This document shows, piece by piece, positions 25,928 to 35,447 of a stretch of DNA of 64,000 nucleotides. The stretch is from Bacteroidetes bacterium 2013_40CM_41_45. Lineage in GTDB: Bacteria; Bacteroidota; Bacteroidia; AKYH767-A; 2013-40CM-41-45. The notes under the pieces were generated by a model, which worked only from the letters and a program-made list of their open reading frames with translations, had not been told where the DNA came from and searched no databases. Location of the stretch: assembly GCA_002215675.1 (NCBI GenBank), contig NGFH01000009.1, forward strand, positions 423,501 to 487,500. The letters are read 5' to 3'. A program made the position numbers and the translations under genes. Within the stretch, counting starts at the first letter, position 1. Each line of letters begins with the position of its first letter.

Positions 25928-26245
25928 CTAATATTTGTTTGCTTGTTCCATAAACTCAGAAACAGTTTTCTGTTTACCTTCTTTAAGCCAAGCGGTTAAC
26001 TCTGCTTTCGAGAAATAAAGTTTCTTGCCTCGCTTAATGTGAGGTATTAAATTCTTAGAAGTCATTCCATAAATGGTTTGTACTGCCAAATTTAAAAATA
26101 CGCTTGCTTCTATAGTTGACATCAGCTTGTCTGAACTGCTCATATCATCTCCGGGACTTTGTTCTTTCAAAGCTTCGGTAATGAAGGTTCTTATCATTTC
26201 TTTGAACTCTTGCTTGGAAACTTGAATTAAGATTAAATCTTGCAT
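25928..26245 (-). CDS. Excisionase-like helix-turn-helix DNA-binding protein
   Basis: 105 residues. A MerR/HTH_17-type winged helix-turn-helix spans about 41-90: LMSTIEASVFLNLAVQTIYGMTSKN cut to its core ASVFLNLAVQTIYGM, then PHIKRGKKLYFSKAELTAWL. Proteins of this form are the usual excisionases or transfer regulators of Bacteroidota integrative elements. It is the leftmost gene of the element, next to the structured non-coding end. Confidence 0.8.
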   Translation of the reverse strand: MQDLILIQVSKQEFKEMIRTFITEALKEQSPGDDMSSSDKLMSTIEASVFLNLAVQTIYGMTSKNLIPHIKRGKKLYFSKAELTAWLKEGKQKTVSEFMEQANKY

Positions 26246-26290
26246 TGTTATCAGTTTAAATACAGTGCAAAACTCCTTAGATGAAAAAGA

Positions 26291-26327
26291 AAAAGTCGTT
26301 ACAGGTAATGACTCAGTAACGACTTTT
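26291..26327 (-). terminator. Intrinsic terminator
   Basis: Perfect 12-bp arms 26291-26302 and 26316-26327 (AAAAGTCGTTAC). On the minus strand the stem runs into a T-rich tract. It ends transcription from the gene at 26350-26973. Confidence 0.8.
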
Positions 26328-26349
26328 AGTTATAACTGGTTGAAATCTA

Positions 26350-26973
26350 TTATGTTTTTTTTCTGTTGTTTGGTTTTATTTGGTTGAATTTCGACTTAAA
26401 ATTCTTGGTTCTTATTTCCGAATACAGTTTCTCATTCGTTTGCTTATCGAGATGCGGTTTTAAAATTTGATGAATTGTATTACTGTGGGAAAAATAATCT
26501 GCTATTAGATTAGCATTAATTCCATCAATCCATCCTTTATCATGTAATTCAACAAATAACTCAGCTAATTCCTTTTGCGTTCCTTGCCACTGAATTTTTG
26601 GTAAATATGCTTTTGTAACTGCTAGCGGAACTTCTGTTTGTTTATCAATAGTATTTTTGAATTGTTTTAAAAACAATTTTGCAGTCTCGAAATCTCTTTT
26701 AAATGCTTCGGTGTGTTGATGTGCCGTTTCATTCCCCTCATACGGATAAAAACTTGATAGAGAATAAAACTTTAATTTCTTGAATGCAGCTAATTGAGTG
26801 GAATTTTCACCGAATACCTCTTTCAATGTTATTTCAACTGAAACTTTCCAGCTACTAAAATTTGGTTCAGTATAAAATGTTGTCGAGATTTTATTGGCTT
26901 CATCTGAAAGCTCACTCAAAACCTGGTGCTTCCTTTCCTTTGAAAGATTAATTGGCGGCATAGTTGTTTCCAT
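26350..26973 (-). CDS. Protein of unknown function carried by the element
   Basis: 207 residues, no signal or membrane segment, Lys-rich C-terminus. The N-terminal ~80 residues have a pattern of helix, Trp (SSWKVSVEITLKEVFG) and SLSSFYP, loosely like N-terminal domains of some phage-defence proteins. Residues about 125-170 (KIQWQGTQKELAELFVELHDKGW cut to IQWQGTQKELAELF) resemble a small winged-helix-like module seen in Bacteroidota mobile-element proteins. Both resemblances are by eye and weak. It lies 44 nt downstream of the PLD nuclease gene on the same strand and has its own terminator, so the two probably form one unit. Confidence 0.7.
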   Translation of the reverse strand: METTMPPINLSKERKHQVLSELSDEANKISTTFYTEPNFSSWKVSVEITLKEVFGENSTQLAAFKKLKFYSLSSFYPYEGNETAHQHTEAFKRDFETAKLFLKQFKNTIDKQTEVPLAVTKAYLPKIQWQGTQKELAELFVELHDKGWIDGINANLIADYFSHSNTIHQILKPHLDKQTNEKLYSEIRTKNFKSKFNQIKPNNRKKT

Positions 26974-27017
26974 GCGACCAAAATTAAAAAAAATTAGCTC
27001 CTTTTAAGTAATTCTAT

Positions 27018-27782
27018 TTAAATCGTAGAGTCGGTTAATTGAAAAATCTCTTTTGCTTTTTTCCAATTCTTCTTGAGGATTGGTTTTGCAAATGAGGTCT
27101 CACCATTGGAAGGCTCACCTGAGAAATGGCAAAATTTTTCAGGATAATCTTCATCACTATACTTACTCCATGCTTTATAGGCATCATGGCTTAAGGGTTT
27201 ATCAATGTTAAAAGGAATCTTCCCCCCGGTTCTAATGCAATAACCATTCGGTAAATGTAATTTGACTTCTTGTTTATTACTTGTTGTTTTATCATTTCGT
27301 TTTTCGATTGGCATAGGAGCCGATTGTTGCACGTCCTGAATTTTGTCCGCGAAACGTTTACTAGTTGTATTAATGTAAACAACTTCTTTGAAAGCATCTT
27401 CAAAAAGCTCCTGGTCATGTGGGTTTGACTTTTCTATTAGGACACCCATTTCTTTATTGTTAATCATTGAAAAGTCGTAAAAGTTTAAAGACGTTATTAT
27501 TATTTTATCATCGTTTACATAACATTTTGCGTGTATTTCATCTTTGCATTTTAGGATAACAAAGCGAAGGCTTTCTAAGAATTTCATTTCATCCGCTTTA
27601 AGTTTAGATTCTCGACATATTACTGTAGTAATTTTCTCTTTGTCATTTCTGTATGATAACATTTCCTTAAAATCATTTGAGAATTTAAGATAAGGTGAAA
27701 TTAAAATCAAAGTTTGTCCAGCTTCTTTGATTAAATCTTCAATCTCAGAAACTGCTTTTTTGGTGTTTAAGAATTTCGCCAT
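27018..27782 (-). CDS. PLD-family nuclease-like protein
   Basis: 254 residues. A single phospholipase D (HKD) motif is present: His84, Lys86, then Asp91/92, Ser98, Asn100 and Glu111 (IHAKCYVNDDK, IITSLNFYD). One HKD per chain implies a dimer, as in Nuc and BfiI nucleases. The C-terminal ~70 residues carry spaced Cys/His (GYCIRTGGKIPFN, FCHFSGEP), maybe a metal-binding or substrate-sensing tail. Small PLD proteins with a divergent XRE regulator are frequent in defence and restriction loci. Here the XRE gene is 116 nt away, divergent. Confidence 0.8.
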   Translation of the reverse strand: MAKFLNTKKAVSEIEDLIKEAGQTLILISPYLKFSNDFKEMLSYRNDKEKITTVICRESKLKADEMKFLESLRFVILKCKDEIHAKCYVNDDKIIITSLNFYDFSMINNKEMGVLIEKSNPHDQELFEDAFKEVVYINTTSKRFADKIQDVQQSAPMPIEKRNDKTTSNKQEVKLHLPNGYCIRTGGKIPFNIDKPLSHDAYKAWSKYSDEDYPEKFCHFSGEPSNGETSFAKPILKKNWKKAKEIFQLTDSTI

Positions 27783-27831
27783 TCTTTTCTGTTTTTTGTT
27801 TTCAATGCAATATTAAAAATAATTAAATATA

Positions 27832-27845
27832 TATCATATTTGATA
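27832..27845. promoter_or_regulatory. Possible operator between PLD and XRE genes
   Basis: TATCA and TGATA form a small palindrome (TATCATATTTGATA) in the AT-rich divergent gap, a plausible binding site for the XRE protein. Confidence 0.3.
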
Positions 27846-27898
27846 ATAGCTTTTTTTGATTAAAAGTGAATCATTGTCAGAGTTTTTGATGCTTTGTA

Positions 27899-28156
27899 AT
27901 GACTCATAAAGATAAGGAAAGAAAAGAGAGGCAATTATGGCTGAAAGCCTTTGGTGCTCACCTTAAAAAGATGAGAATAGGGAAGGGGCTTTCCGGTGCT
28001 GAATTTGCGCGATTACTTTTTATTGACCAACCCAACTTAACACGTCTTGAAAAAGGGCGCGTAAATCCATCCGTTTATCTTATCAAGAAAATTTGTGATG
28101 TGCTAAGAATTGATATGGATGAATTTTTTAAACAATTTAATGAGAAGCAGAGCTAA
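27899..28156 (+). CDS. XRE-family transcriptional regulator
   Basis: 85 residues. The Cro/C1-type HTH spans about 18-75: FGAHLKKMRIGKGLSGAEFA, DQPNLTRLEKGRVNPSVYLI. It is only a DNA-binding domain, with no sensor domain. Divergent from the PLD nuclease gene, which it probably represses. It is the only plus-strand gene of the element. Confidence 0.85.
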   Translation: MTHKDKERKERQLWLKAFGAHLKKMRIGKGLSGAEFARLLFIDQPNLTRLEKGRVNPSVYLIKKICDVLRIDMDEFFKQFNEKQS

Positions 28157-28232
28157 TTTGGTAAAACTGTTTCATGTTGTAACCAATGATAATCGATATG
28201 AGCATAAAACGAAACAGATAAGACAAGATTTT

Positions 28233-29546
28233 TTACTCTTTGATTATCTTCTTTCTCAAAATAGTTTTACTGTTTCTGACTTCAGCTATGTAAAGACCAT
28301 CTGCTAAACCAGAAACATCGACAGAATATTTCTGTGAATCAAAGTTTGCTTCCAACACTTTTTTTCCAAGTAAATTATAAATGCTCAAATACTTTATCTC
28401 CGCATCAGCATAAGAAAATTCTAGAATTAAATTATCTGAAACTGGATCCGGATAAATTTTAACTATATCTTTATTACGCTTTGCAGGTAACTCTTCTCCC
28501 AAATGCCATCCATCATATTTTGCAATGTAATTTACTGTGTCTGAATTAATGTATCTAAATCCCCCTGTTACGTACATTTCACCATTAAAAACAGCAATGT
28601 CTGAAACGGTCTGGTCAAAAGTATCATTCGAAAAAGCAGACCAGTTATTTCCATCCCAAACGGCTATATTGCTGACAGGAACGACCCCTGCTGTATCTAT
28701 TGTTCCTACAGCAAAGAGCTTATCATCAATTATTCTTAAATTAAATATAGCCCCATGAATATCATTGCCGACAGCGGAAAAATTTGTTCCGTCATACTTC
28801 ACAAGGTGTGAACTAGGGCCTGTCAAATAATTGCCTCCAATATAGAGTTCATTGTTGTACACAACCATTGAGCCGACAAATCCCCCTACAGTACCAATTT
28901 GTATCCAGTTTGTACCATTCCATTTTGCAAATCCATATAAAGTACCCGAACTGTCATAAAAATTTCCAGCTATATAAAGTTCATTCTGAAAAAAACAACC
29001 AAGCATATAACCACTTGCCCAATTAGGAAATCCTATTGGAAAAATATTGTTGCCATCCCATGAAGTGATCATTGGTGAATGAATATGATTCACGCTATCA
29101 AAACCTCCAATGCAATACAACAGATTATTATGTTCAAAGAGTTGAAGTATGCCATTGTTATCATTTTGAAATGTCCCCACTGAGTCAAAGGAGAAACCAT
29201 TCCATCTTGTAAAGCCGTTGACCAGTCCGGTGTTAGGAGAGTTTAAATAAATAAAATCGCCTCCGACATAGACGTAATTTTGGAAACCAGTTATTGAACG
29301 CACAATGTTGGGTAACCCACCACCAAGGGTATCCCACAAAATACCATTCCAAGCGGCAATTCCCAGAGCTTGATGCCCATCAACAGAACCGAAGTTTCCT
29401 CCAACAAATAATTTATTCGTAATACTATCTGAATGCAATACTCTGGCTTGAAAATCTAATCCACCCAAAAGAGGCATCCAAGCCTGCGCATTTAATTCAG
29501 CACAAAGCCACCAATTTATGATTACCATGAAGAAAACTTTCTTCAT
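28233..29546 (-). CDS. Secreted beta-propeller protein with T9SS sorting domain (copy 2)
   Basis: 437 residues: signal peptide (to LNAQ), then about seven repeats of the form AAWNGILWDTLGGGLP / LYIGGNY, like Rax2/kelch-type propellers. After IAKYDGWHLGEELPAK comes a type A CTD (VKIYPDPVSDN to KKIIKE). It is the same length as, and by eye roughly 60% identical to, the protein at 29849-31162, so the pair is a tandem duplicate. Its ATG overlaps the stop of an orphan CTD remnant (ATGA). Probably a surface adhesin or structural protein; no active-site motif seen. Confidence 0.8.
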   Translation of the reverse strand: MKKVFFMVIINWWLCAELNAQAWMPLLGGLDFQARVLHSDSITNKLFVGGNFGSVDGHQALGIAAWNGILWDTLGGGLPNIVRSITGFQNYVYVGGDFIYLNSPNTGLVNGFTRWNGFSFDSVGTFQNDNNGILQLFEHNNLLYCIGGFDSVNHIHSPMITSWDGNNIFPIGFPNWASGYMLGCFFQNELYIAGNFYDSSGTLYGFAKWNGTNWIQIGTVGGFVGSMVVYNNELYIGGNYLTGPSSHLVKYDGTNFSAVGNDIHGAIFNLRIIDDKLFAVGTIDTAGVVPVSNIAVWDGNNWSAFSNDTFDQTVSDIAVFNGEMYVTGGFRYINSDTVNYIAKYDGWHLGEELPAKRNKDIVKIYPDPVSDNLILEFSYADAEIKYLSIYNLLGKKVLEANFDSQKYSVDVSGLADGLYIAEVRNSKTILRKKIIKE

Positions 29547-29800
29547 TTCTCTTTTATAAATTTTTTACCTTTTTTTAAATCTTTTGCATTCAATTGCACG
29601 AAATAAATGCCTTCGGGAAGGTTTGATAAAGATACGGAGAATTTATTTGCGCCCCTGCTTCCCTGGAGCTTTTGGCTAAACACAATCCTTCCCAATACAT
29701 CATAAATAATGAGTTTCAATTCAGAATGTTTTTCTAAATTAATGATTATATTTATTTCATCCGTAGCGGGATTAGGATAAACGGATAGCCCCCTGTTGGG
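29543..29800 (-). pseudogene. Orphan T9SS CTD remnant from a tandem duplication
   Basis: Translates from GLSVYPNPATDE to KKGKKFIKEK and a TGA at 29543-29545. It matches the CTD of the 1365-residue protein at 31159 position by position, including the ATGA overlap with the next gene. It has no start or signal of its own. Its frame is continuous with the TAG stop of the gene at 29849, with about 15 unrelated codons between. Confidence 0.8.
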
Positions 29801-29848
29801 TAAGCTTCGTGCGAAAGCAAAAGCGTCAGACAGCTTCGCCCTTGTAAA

Positions 29849-31162
29849 CTACAGCTTGATAATCTTTTTTCTTGTAACTTCTTTCTCTGTTCTTACCTCC
29901 ACAAAATAAATCCCACTCCCCAGACCGGAAACATTAATCTCGGATTTCTGATTTGTGATTTCCGATTTGTAAACTACTTCTCCCAACACATTGTAAATGC
30001 TCAAATGTTTTTTTTCAGCTATAGAAGTAGAAATCTCTATTGTTATGTTACTTGAAGTTGGATTAGGATAAACTTTAATCCCATCCATTTTTTTTGCAGG
30101 CAGTTCTTCTCCCAAATGCCATCCATCATACTTTGCAATATAATTTACCGTATCAGAGTTTATCATATTGAAGCCACCTGTAACGTAAAGCTCCCCGTTA
30201 AAAACAGCAACATCATTAATTGCGCCATTAAAAACATCGCTAGAAAAAGCAGCCCAGGTATTCCCATCCCACATTGCAATATTGCTGACGGGAATACCTC
30301 CAGCTGTGTCTATGATACCAACAGCAAACAATTTATCATCAATAACTCTAAGACCCCAAACATTTCCATGAAAACCAGTTCCTACTTGAGAAAAATTGGT
30401 CCCATCATATTTTACAAGGTAAGAATTGGGCCCCGATAAATAATTGCCTCCAAAATATAATTCATTATGATAAACCGCTGCTGCGTGAATTAATCCCCCA
30501 AAGTTTCCACCTACATCTACCCATGTATTTCCATTCCATTTCGCACATCCGCTTACAGTTCCGGTACTATCTGTAAAAGTACCAGCTATGTATAATTCAT
30601 TCTGATATATACATCCAACTTCAGTAATTCCACTTAAATATTGCGGTAAACCAATAGGCATCCAATTATTTCCATTCCAAATTACTGCCAACGGAGAATA
30701 GAAAGTTCCTACCGTGTCAAAAGCTCCCGTGCAATAAAGTAAATTATTGTATTCTAAGCATTCATAAGGTGCACCCCGAAATCCAATAGTAAGCGAATCC
30801 CAACCTACTCCATTCCATCTTGTAAAGCCATTAACTTTTACAGAATACGGAGACCAGTGTAAATAAATAAAAGCGCCTCCTACATATATATAATTTTGGA
30901 ATCGAGTTATAGTAATTACATTACCGGGTAATCCTCCTGCAAGGGTATCCCATATCATCCCATTCCATGCTGTTATAGACCTACTTTGATGCCCGTCGGC
31001 TGTACTGAAACTCCCGCCAATGAATAGATTATCAGAAACACTATCAGAAAATAATACATAACCATGAAAATCCAATCCGCTTCCAAGATTTATCCAGCTT
31101 TGAGAATAGGCATAACCACTAAACCAAAAGAAAATACAAAGTATGAAACAGTTTTTCTTCAT
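29849..31162 (-). CDS. Secreted beta-propeller protein with T9SS sorting domain (copy 1)
   Basis: 437 residues: signal peptide (to GYAYSQ), Rax2/kelch-like repeats (AWNGMIWDTLAGGLPG, LYFGGNYLSGPNSYLVKYDG) and a type A CTD (IKVYPNPTSSN to KKIIKL). The start overlaps the stop of the large SBBP gene by 4 nt. Within the CTD, residues KSEITNQKSEI are encoded by a heptanucleotide array (29941-29968); copy 2 lacks the array but has the same length there. It is probably made and exported together with the large upstream protein. Confidence 0.82.
   Translation of the reverse strand: MKKNCFILCIFFWFSGYAYSQSWINLGSGLDFHGYVLFSDSVSDNLFIGGSFSTADGHQSRSITAWNGMIWDTLAGGLPGNVITITRFQNYIYVGGAFIYLHWSPYSVKVNGFTRWNGVGWDSLTIGFRGAPYECLEYNNLLYCTGAFDTVGTFYSPLAVIWNGNNWMPIGLPQYLSGITEVGCIYQNELYIAGTFTDSTGTVSGCAKWNGNTWVDVGGNFGGLIHAAAVYHNELYFGGNYLSGPNSYLVKYDGTNFSQVGTGFHGNVWGLRVIDDKLFAVGIIDTAGGIPVSNIAMWDGNTWAAFSSDVFNGAINDVAVFNGELYVTGGFNMINSDTVNYIAKYDGWHLGEELPAKKMDGIKVYPNPTSSNITIEISTSIAEKKHLSIYNVLGEVVYKSEITNQKSEINVSGLGSGIYFVEVRTEKEVTRKKIIKL
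29941..29968 (-). repeat. Heptanucleotide array (AAATCNN) inside a T9SS CTD
   Basis: Four 7-mers AAATCNN on the minus strand, read as KSEITNQKSEI. The same word family occurs in prmC at 55587-55614. Confidence 0.85.
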
Positions 31163-34100
31163 CTATCTATTACAAACTTTTTACCTTTCACCAAATCTTT
31201 AGTTTTCAACTGTACGAAATAAATCCCCTCTACAAGACCAGATAAAGATAGGGAGAATTTATTTATTCCCTTATTACCTCGTAATTTAATGCTTGAAGCA
31301 ATTCTTCCAATGGCATCAAAGATATTTATGGTCAGCGGGGTGGCAGTTTCAAGATTAAAAGCAATGTTCAGTTCGCCTTCTGTCGGATTCGGATAAATTA
31401 AAATTTCACCCGAGGGATTATTTACTTCAGCATCGACTATTCCTGTAATGCAAGAGATATCAAACCTTCCGTCAACTGGCGGGAGCTGGTTAGGACTAAT
31501 TAATGAATTGTTATAAAAAATATAGTTGCCGCTGTTCGAAAGAAATGTGGGGAATGCATAACCGGGGTTTGCAAATGTTGTGGTGTTTGATGACACAAAA
31601 TTAAGCCAGGTTGGTCCGCTGGCGGAGGAAATATTCAAGCTCGTAATACAACTGTTATCTCCTCCAAGATATGTTGACCATATTAAATCATCTCCACTGA
31701 ATGCGGCTACAAAAGCATCCGGATACCCTCCCGTTCCCCCAAAGGAGCAGGTATAAGAAGGTATGCACAAATTGTTACAAAGTGGAAAGTCGCCATTGCT
31801 TAATGCTGTGCAGCTGCTTGACGAGCTTGAGGAGGTCGTGTTTCCGGCAATATAGATGATGCCTGTTGTATTATCTACCGCTATAGCTCCTGTTCCAGGG
31901 CCTCCTCCCGGAGTCCATTGTGCCACACCTTCATTACCGCTGCCTCCAAAATAAGTAGTCCAGTTTTGTCCGAAATCACTTTCTTTAAACTCGGCAATAA
32001 AGCAATCGAAAGACCCCCCGCCATAGGTACTTTGATAAAATGGCCCTGATAGTAATGGAAAATCAGAACCCGGAGGAGTGCCGGGAGGAGAGTCAGTTTG
32101 ACCCAGCACATAAAAATTCGTACCGGCTACAGTTATACTATTTGAATATATCCAGTCATCTACCGAGCCGCCGAAATAGGTAGCCCAGATTAATTCATCA
32201 TTTGCATTGAAGGAAACCAACAAAGCATCGTCATATCCGTTAGGTGTATCGTCAAAATATGGCGACCCTGATGGATAAGCTAATTGCAAAGTATGATTAT
32301 TGTTTGCATTGGCTGCGGTCTGCACGCCTGGATTTCCCGGACCGGGACTGCTGGGATTATTGCTTTCGGTAAAACCGCCTATTATTACTTTATCATCACT
32401 TGCAATGGCAATGCTCCCAAAAGTAGTTAAAACATTTCCACCAAAAAAACTTGACCATCTTAAAATATCGCTGTCATCGAATCTCATAATAAATCCGTCC
32501 AAGCTCCCGTTGAATGCTGTTTGATCATAAGGAGTGCCCGAACCATTTGACGGTTGAAGCGGAAAATCAGAACTGTATGTCAGACCTGCAACATATACAT
32601 GTCTGTAGTTCGGGCTTGAAAGATTTTGGTTTACTTCTACCTGCATGGGGAAATCACCACTAATATTAGAACCCCCTATATAAGATGACCAGATTATAGA
32701 AGGGACAGCAGTGATGTCACTTATTTTCAAAATAAATCCATCGTTAGTTCCACCTTGGAAGGTGTTGTAGTTAAAATTACCTGTGGGGCTTTGAACAAGA
32801 GAAAGAGCAGGCAAGGAACCTTCTGTATTGCCCACCACGTAAACGTCTCCTGTATTGTTCACAGCAATAGATGAGGCATATTCCCGGAGAGTTCCGCCAT
32901 AATATGTGCACCAGGCAATGTTATATGGAAATGTCAATTGAGTTGAATTGATGGGTTTAAATTTTGCTATAAAGCAATCTTCCAGTCCTCCCCCAAATGT
33001 TTGAGAGATTGCTGCAGCATTATTAATAGGAAAATCGATATTGTTAGCATTCCATGTGTTTCCACATATAAAAACATTTCCATTATTATCACTGGTATTA
33101 TCCATAGCCATGCCATTAAATGTTCCAAGCAATGCGCTCCACTGGAAGTTATCTTGCGTGCACGAAGGAGGTGTTTCCGGCACATATCTTCCCACTTCAA
33201 TCACCAGCGGCATATCGGTGTAATAGCTTTGCAAAGCAAACCCCACGCGTCCGCTATCTAAGTCAACATATTCCGGTGCCCATGCAACATCTTGTCTGTT
33301 CCCAAGAGAATCAATCTGAAAAACTATTGGCCTAACGTAAGTATAGTTGCCAAGGCTCGTAACAATTGTGAGCGTGGAATCTGTAATTATTAAACTATCC
33401 TGCCCGGTAAACTTTAAATCAATATCGGGTTCACCGTCCGGCTTAACGATGATGTATATTTTCATTCCGCTGCCGTTGCCATAAAACTGAATATCGGTTT
33501 TAAAGAAGGCATCGGGGTAAGAAATTCTTTTATATCCCTCCACACCTGTGATTCCATTAGGGCACTGATGCAAATAATAATTCATCAATCCATTTTCTGA
33601 TTTGTCCACAGCAAGTGCGTGTGTCTTTTGCACCATTGGCTCAAATGTTTTGTCATAACTTTCGAACGTTAAGTCAACTCTATGTAAAGTATCGTTGGTT
33701 GCAGTATCATTATCAACGTGAGAAAATACGTACGACATTACCGTATAATCATTGCTTGTGTCCGGCTCAAAAAAGTATAGGAACGGATAATGGTTTACCG
33801 AATAATATTTTATGTCCATTCTCACCGAATCATCCGTATCCACTATTTGTCCAAAGTTTGTATAGTATCCTACAGAGGTAGGAGTATCGGTCGAATCGGA
33901 AGGAGGTATCAGCACGTGCCTTGAATAATAACGAATTGTTACATATTCATAAGTTGAATCATTAACGCATCCTTGCCCGCTTACATAAACTACTCCTCCA
34001 GTATCGCACACAACATTTGTTGCTTTGTCGTTACAATGTCCTATGCCGTCATAAATATCCTTCCACAGCAAAAGTCCATCAGAAGTTTGGTAAGCAATGG

Positions 34101-35256
34101 TGCAGAAGTCAGAATTGGCTCCATTGTACGTTTCTCCGGTAACATAAGCCGTACCGATGGAATCAACATCAATATCCCACGCAATATCTTTTCCATTTCC
34201 AGATCCGTTAAAATATTTAATCCATTGCAAATCTCCCGAAGAATCGTATTTGAGGGTTATATAATCTTCGTTTGCCGAATCAGCTGTACCATATCCTGTT
34301 ACGTAAATATTTTCTTCCGCGTCAACATCAATGCTTGTGGCTTCATCCATAAGACCATTGTAATCGTAGCTTCGAATCCATTGTATAGAGCCAGATGGAT
34401 TCAGCTTTACGGTGCGTATGTCGTAATCATTGCCTCCAATAAACGCTCTTCCAGTAATGTAAGCGATTCCTGAATCCGTAAGGGCCACGGCATTGGCTCT
34501 GTCAAAAGAGCTGCCTGTATTGTTAACTCTTGTTGCGCTCAATAACGAACCTGAAGTATCATACATGAGCGATACATAATCCCAGTCGAGATATGAGTTT
34601 TGACTTCCACCCGTTACATTAATTCTTGTTCCACCCGCTTTCATAGCTCTTGGAACATCATACAGATGCGCAGAATAATCATAATGATTTGTCCAACCTA
34701 CGTTTCCGTTACTGCCTTTGTATCTAATTGTGACTATATCTAAAAGACCTGTGCTATCCTGACTAGTACCTGTTACGAAGACATATCCGAGAAGAGGAAC
34801 AATTGAAACAGGTACATCATATCCACCTGTATAATTACCGTTATAAAATTTTACCCACTGCTGAGAACCTGAAGAATCATACTTTATAGTTACATAATCA
34901 AACCCATGAGATGAATCGACAAATGTGATTCCCGTGACATACACACTATAATCCGGATCTACACAAATGGCAGTTGCCTGGTCGCGATTGTAACCGCTTC
35001 CTGTAAATTGGTTACTCCATTTTTCATTACCGTACCTATCATACTTGACGACAACAATATCTGCACCCGTGCTATCAGTCCAAGTATAACCTGCCACATA
35101 GTAGTTCTGGTGCGCATCCTTTACAGAAGGGCTTTCCATAATGCTGTCTTGGATAGCAAAATGTTTTACCCATTCGCGAATGACGGCAACCTGTGTTTGG
35201 GCCTTGCAATAAAATGCAACAAAAAATAAAATAGAGAAAATAATTTTTGTTTTCAT
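31159..35256 (-). CDS. Large secreted SBBP-repeat protein with T9SS sorting domain
   Basis: 1365 residues from ATG 35256 (MKTKIIFSILFFVAFYCKAQ); a longer frame upstream is not used. The N-terminal ~470 residues are SBBP beta-propeller repeats (DYVTIKYDSSGSQQWVKFYNG cut to YVTIKYDSSGSQQW; DEATSIDVDAEENIYVTGYG). A central beta-rich part follows, then a second set of repeats (IIWSSYIGG, WATYFGG, WSTYLGG with YVVGNTEG/YVAGLTYS). The C-terminus is a type A CTD (ILIYPNPTEGE to KKFVIDR). Likely a cell-surface or released adhesin. It heads a three-gene T9SS-cargo operon that fills most of the integrated element. Confidence 0.85.
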   Translation of the reverse strand: MKTKIIFSILFFVAFYCKAQTQVAVIREWVKHFAIQDSIMESPSVKDAHQNYYVAGYTWTDSTGADIVVVKYDRYGNEKWSNQFTGSGYNRDQATAICVDPDYSVYVTGITFVDSSHGFDYVTIKYDSSGSQQWVKFYNGNYTGGYDVPVSIVPLLGYVFVTGTSQDSTGLLDIVTIRYKGSNGNVGWTNHYDYSAHLYDVPRAMKAGGTRINVTGGSQNSYLDWDYVSLMYDTSGSLLSATRVNNTGSSFDRANAVALTDSGIAYITGRAFIGGNDYDIRTVKLNPSGSIQWIRSYDYNGLMDEATSIDVDAEENIYVTGYGTADSANEDYITLKYDSSGDLQWIKYFNGSGNGKDIAWDIDVDSIGTAYVTGETYNGANSDFCTIAYQTSDGLLLWKDIYDGIGHCNDKATNVVCDTGGVVYVSGQGCVNDSTYEYVTIRYYSRHVLIPPSDSTDTPTSVGYYTNFGQIVDTDDSVRMDIKYYSVNHYPFLYFFEPDTSNDYTVMSYVFSHVDNDTATNDTLHRVDLTFESYDKTFEPMVQKTHALAVDKSENGLMNYYLHQCPNGITGVEGYKRISYPDAFFKTDIQFYGNGSGMKIYIIVKPDGEPDIDLKFTGQDSLIITDSTLTIVTSLGNYTYVRPIVFQIDSLGNRQDVAWAPEYVDLDSGRVGFALQSYYTDMPLVIEVGRYVPETPPSCTQDNFQWSALLGTFNGMAMDNTSDNNGNVFICGNTWNANNIDFPINNAAAISQTFGGGLEDCFIAKFKPINSTQLTFPYNIAWCTYYGGTLREYASSIAVNNTGDVYVVGNTEGSLPALSLVQSPTGNFNYNTFQGGTNDGFILKISDITAVPSIIWSSYIGGSNISGDFPMQVEVNQNLSSPNYRHVYVAGLTYSSDFPLQPSNGSGTPYDQTAFNGSLDGFIMRFDDSDILRWSSFFGGNVLTTFGSIAIASDDKVIIGGFTESNNPSSPGPGNPGVQTAANANNNHTLQLAYPSGSPYFDDTPNGYDDALLVSFNANDELIWATYFGGSVDDWIYSNSITVAGTNFYVLGQTDSPPGTPPGSDFPLLSGPFYQSTYGGGSFDCFIAEFKESDFGQNWTTYFGGSGNEGVAQWTPGGGPGTGAIAVDNTTGIIYIAGNTTSSSSSSSCTALSNGDFPLCNNLCIPSYTCSFGGTGGYPDAFVAAFSGDDLIWSTYLGGDNSCITSLNISSASGPTWLNFVSSNTTTFANPGYAFPTFLSNSGNYIFYNNSLISPNQLPPVDGRFDISCITGIVDAEVNNPSGEILIYPNPTEGELNIAFNLETATPLTINIFDAIGRIASSIKLRGNKGINKFSLSLSGLVEGIYFVQLKTKDLVKGKKFVIDR

Positions 35257-35356
35257 GATGATTAAGATTTTAATTAAAAAATATTCAGGGGAGATAATTT
35301 TTCTTCTCACTTTATATATTTGGTTAAAGTATTCAGGAATTACATACGGCTAAAAA

Positions 35357-35410
35357 TTCCGGCAAGCACTTCCGGAAAAAAACGGTCGCGAAATAGTTTG
35401 TCAAACTATT
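35357..35410. promoter_or_regulatory. Two hairpins upstream of the SBBP operon
   Basis: TTCCGG/CCGGAA arms (35357-35362, 35372-35377) and AATAGTTT/AAACTATT arms (35392-35399, 35403-35410, loop GTC). The second is a good dyad-symmetric operator candidate. Confidence 0.4.
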
Positions 35411-35447
35411 GTCAATAAAAAACTTCAGTCGCTTTTTAGAAATTATG

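Noticed and set aside
33973-34473. 166-residue plus-strand ORF
   Set aside because: Antisense shadow of the SBBP-repeat gene; repeats keep the opposite frame open.
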